The notes under the pieces are model-generated. The model did not search any database. It was given only the letters and a program-made list of their open reading frames with translations, and was not told the DNA's origin. A DNA stretch of 64,000 bases from Terriglobia bacterium (GTDB lineage: Bacteria > Acidobacteriota > Terriglobia > UBA7540). The translations under genes were made by a program, and so were the position numbers. The stretch is from the NCBI GenBank assembly GCA_020073545.1, contig JAIQEZ010000006.1:1-64000 (forward strand), in the 5' to 3' direction. Positions 62,229 through 64,000 of the stretch are shown piece after piece. Numbering within the stretch: the stretch's first letter is position 1; each line of letters starts with the position of its first letter.

Positions 62229-63329
62229 ATGAAGTACATCGACGAATATCGCGACGCGACCGTGGCGCGTGCTTTGCTAGGCGAGATTACGCGGCGCGTC
62301 ACACGGCCCTGGGTGTTGATGGAGATCTGCGGCGGGCAGACCCACACCCTGATGCGCTACGGCATCGATGAACTTCTCCCTCCGCAGATCGAACTCGTTC
62401 ACGGACCCGGCTGCCCCGTTTGCGTCACCCCGCTCGAAATCATCGACAAGGCGATTGCGATTGCCTCCCTGCCGAACGTCACGCTGGTGTCTTACGGAGA
62501 CATGCTGCGAGTTCCCGGCTCGCATTCGGACCTCTACCACGTCAAGGCGGGCGGCGGCGACGTGCGCGTCGCCTACTCGCCCATGGAAGCCTTGAAGATT
62601 GCGCGTTCCAACCCCGAGCGCCGGGTGGTCTTTCTGGGGATTGGCTTTGAGACGACGGCGCCCGCCAACGCCATGGCCGTCTGGCAGGGAGCGCGAGAGG
62701 GTTTGAAGAACTTCTCGATGCTGGCCTCGCAGGTTCTCGTCCCCCCGGCCATTCGGATGCTGCTCGAGTCTCCGCAGCATCGGGTCCAGGGGTTTATTGC
62801 TCCTGGTCACGTTTGCACGGTCATGGGTTATGAGGAGTACGCGGAGCTGAGCCGAGTTTTTCATGTTCCCATGGTGGTGGGGGGATTTGAGCCGGTGGAT
62901 CTGCTCGAAGCCATTTCCATGCTGGTGGCCCAACTCGAGGGGGGCCGCGCTGAGGTTGAGAACCAATACGTCCGTTCCGTAGCCAGGGAAGGGAATCATC
63001 CGGCACAGGAGATCATGGCAAGGGTGTTCGAGGTCTGCGATCGCAAGTGGAGAGGCCTCGGGCTGATTCCTCGCAGCGGTTTGAAGTTGCGCGCCGAGTT
63101 CGCCGCCTTCGACGCTGAGAGAGTCTTTGACATCGCGGCGGAAGATGTGGAAGAGCCCGCCGAGTGCATCAGTGCCCAAGTACTGCAGGGCTTGAAGAAG
63201 CCTCTGGATTGCCCGGCATTTGGCGGGCGCTGCACTCCCGCCCGCCCGCTCGGAGCGCCCATGGTCTCGGCGGAAGGAGCCTGCGCGGCTTATTATCAAT
63301 ATCGCCGACATGCCGCCGGGAGGTTGTGA
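62229..63329 (+). CDS. hypD: Hydrogenase maturation protein HypD
   Basis: A 366-residue [4Fe-4S] protein that, with HypC, assembles the iron cyanide/CO centre. Family motifs are [51 protein letters not shown] and [17 protein letters not shown]. The C-terminal cluster region has [20 protein letters not shown]. Length is typical. It serves both hydrogenases in the window. hypE follows after 8 bases. Confidence 0.97.
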   Translation: MKYIDEYRDATVARALLGEITRRVTRPWVLMEICGGQTHTLMRYGIDELLPPQIELVHGPGCPVCVTPLEIIDKAIAIASLPNVTLVSYGDMLRVPGSHSDLYHVKAGGGDVRVAYSPMEALKIARSNPERRVVFLGIGFETTAPANAMAVWQGAREGLKNFSMLASQVLVPPAIRMLLESPQHRVQGFIAPGHVCTVMGYEEYAELSRVFHVPMVVGGFEPVDLLEAISMLVAQLEGGRAEVENQYVRSVAREGNHPAQEIMARVFEVCDRKWRGLGLIPRSGLKLRAEFAAFDAERVFDIAAEDVEEPAECISAQVLQGLKKPLDCPAFGGRCTPARPLGAPMVSAEGACAAYYQYRRHAAGRL

Positions 63330-63337
63330 GACGTTCG

Positions 63338-64000
63338 ATGAGTGACGACGAGCATCCTCTGGAACAATTCACATGCCCGGCTCCTTTGCCCGCGCAAGAC
63401 AAGGTTTTGCTGGGGCATGGCAGTGGAGGCCGGCTCAGCGCCGAGCTGCTGCGAAAAGTCTTTCTGCCGGCCTTCCAGAATCCGGCTCTGAACTGCTTGA
63501 ACGACCAGGCCCTGGTGAGTGTGGACGGAGTCCGGTTGGCTTTTACAACCGATTCGTTTGTCGTGAGGCCTCTGTTCTTCCCCGGGGGAGACATCGGTTC
63601 GCTCGCCGTTTATGGGACCATCAACGACCTGGCCATGGGCGGAGCCGAGCCCCTTTTTCTCAGTGCGGCGTTCATTCTCGAAGAGGGCCTGCCGCTCGAC
63701 ACGCTCCACCAGGTGGTGGCGTCGTTCAGCCGGGCAGCGCAAGAGGCGGGAGTGGAAGTGGTCACCGGCGATACCAAGGTGGTTGAAAAAGGGAAGGGCG
63801 ACGGGCTGTTCATCAACACCTCGGGGATTGGGCGTGTGCCTCCTGGCATCAATCTGTCTGCGGATCAAGCGCGCCCCGGGGATCGGATTATCCTCAGTGG
63901 GTCGATGGGCGAACACGGCATGGCGATTCTCTCGCAACGCGAGGGTTTGGAATTTGAGAGTCCCATTGCGAGTGACTGCGCGCCGCTTCACACGCTGGTG
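63338..64000 (+). CDS. hypE: Hydrogenase maturation protein HypE (partial, 3' end outside window)
   Basis: First 221 codons, from ATG 63338, with the frame open to the window edge. HypE dehydrates a thiocarbamate on its C-terminal Cys to give cyanide ligands. Conserved pieces are LLGHGSGGRLSAELLRKVFL, FFPGGDIGSLAVYGTINDLA, MGGAEPLFLSAAFILEEGL and SGSMGEHGMAIL. The C-terminal PRIC motif is not in the window. hypA, hypB and hypF are not seen and may lie beyond the edge. Confidence 0.95.
   Translation, partial: MSDDEHPLEQFTCPAPLPAQDKVLLGHGSGGRLSAELLRKVFLPAFQNPALNCLNDQALVSVDGVRLAFTTDSFVVRPLFFPGGDIGSLAVYGTINDLAMGGAEPLFLSAAFILEEGLPLDTLHQVVASFSRAAQEAGVEVVTGDTKVVEKGKGDGLFINTSGIGRVPPGINLSADQARPGDRIILSGSMGEHGMAILSQREGLEFESPIASDCAPLHTLV

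Noticed and set aside
1-64000. CRISPR array, rRNA operon or prophage
   Set aside because: No regularly spaced direct repeats, no rRNA sequence and no phage structural or integrase genes were recognised on either strand.

Overview
The window is GC-rich chromosomal DNA, most likely from an Acidobacteriota bacterium (environmental genome). This is an inference from gene content: a PadR regulator followed by a large FtsX/MacB-type (ADOP) permease, a DUF2911 protein, a PilZ protein with two PilZ domains, Tat-targeted Gfo/Idh/MocA oxidoreductases, M28 and M48 peptidases, and many dispersed short palindromes. No rRNA, tRNA, CRISPR array or prophage was recognised.

Layout. (1) 1-7.7 kb, minus strand: a complex I operon in the order nuoA-[no nuoB]-nuoC-nuoD-nuoE-nuoF-nuoG-nuoH, with nuoH cut by the window edge. 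A 243-bp MITE-like element sits between nuoA and nuoC, where nuoB would be expected. (2) 7.8-19 kb: a ThiS-like protein, an orphan LytS-type histidine kinase, an AhpD-like protein, an MFS transporter, an anchored hydrolase, a TonB-like protein, an M48 protease, an M28 peptidase broken by an in-frame amber codon, and an internally duplicated membrane protein. (3) 19-25.5 kb: ileS, lspA, an RluD-type pseudouridine synthase, a KduD-like dehydrogenase and a Fpg/Nei glycosylase. (4) 25.6-35.5 kb: an oxidoreductase, a GATase-like secreted protein, DUF2911, PAP2 phosphatase, tandem UspA, a two-subunit molybdenum hydroxylase, a GNAT and a STAS protein. (5) 35.5-37.5 kb: a gene-poor repeat graveyard. 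(6) 37.5-47.7 kb: PilZ, an exported methyltransferase, PadR plus a permease with an in-frame amber, a flippase-like membrane protein, secreted proteins and another oxidoreductase. (7) 48-64 kb: the metabolic core.

The core holds two different [NiFe] hydrogenase systems side by side. A group 3b-type cytosolic NAD(P)-linked hydrogenase (hydB-hydG-hydD-hydA plus its protease) is followed by a group 3c-type hydrogenase/heterodisulfide-reductase-like complex (hdrC-hdrB-hdrA-mvhD-mvhG-mvhA plus its protease) and hypC-hypD-hypE. By homology the first couples H2 to NAD(P)(H), and the second is expected to be a flavin-based electron-bifurcating machine moving H2 electrons to ferredoxin and a disulfide or other acceptor. 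Both clusters have a good sigma-54 type -24/-12 match upstream (48137 and 53809), which suggests shared control. The start of the first operon is a truncated cyclic-nucleotide-binding gene abutting a MITE end.

The most unusual layer is repeat biology. There is a family of small IS5-like MITEs with CTAG/YTAR target sites, two of which supply the stop codon of the neighbouring gene. A 26-bp palindrome occurs once between genes and once in frame inside a hydrogenase maturation protease. A four-helix-bundle (S23/Avd-like) gene bounded by perfect 23-bp inverted repeats lies between the two catalytic subunits of the 3c hydrogenase. Another inverted repeat has become the C-terminal tail of the hydrogenase large subunit.
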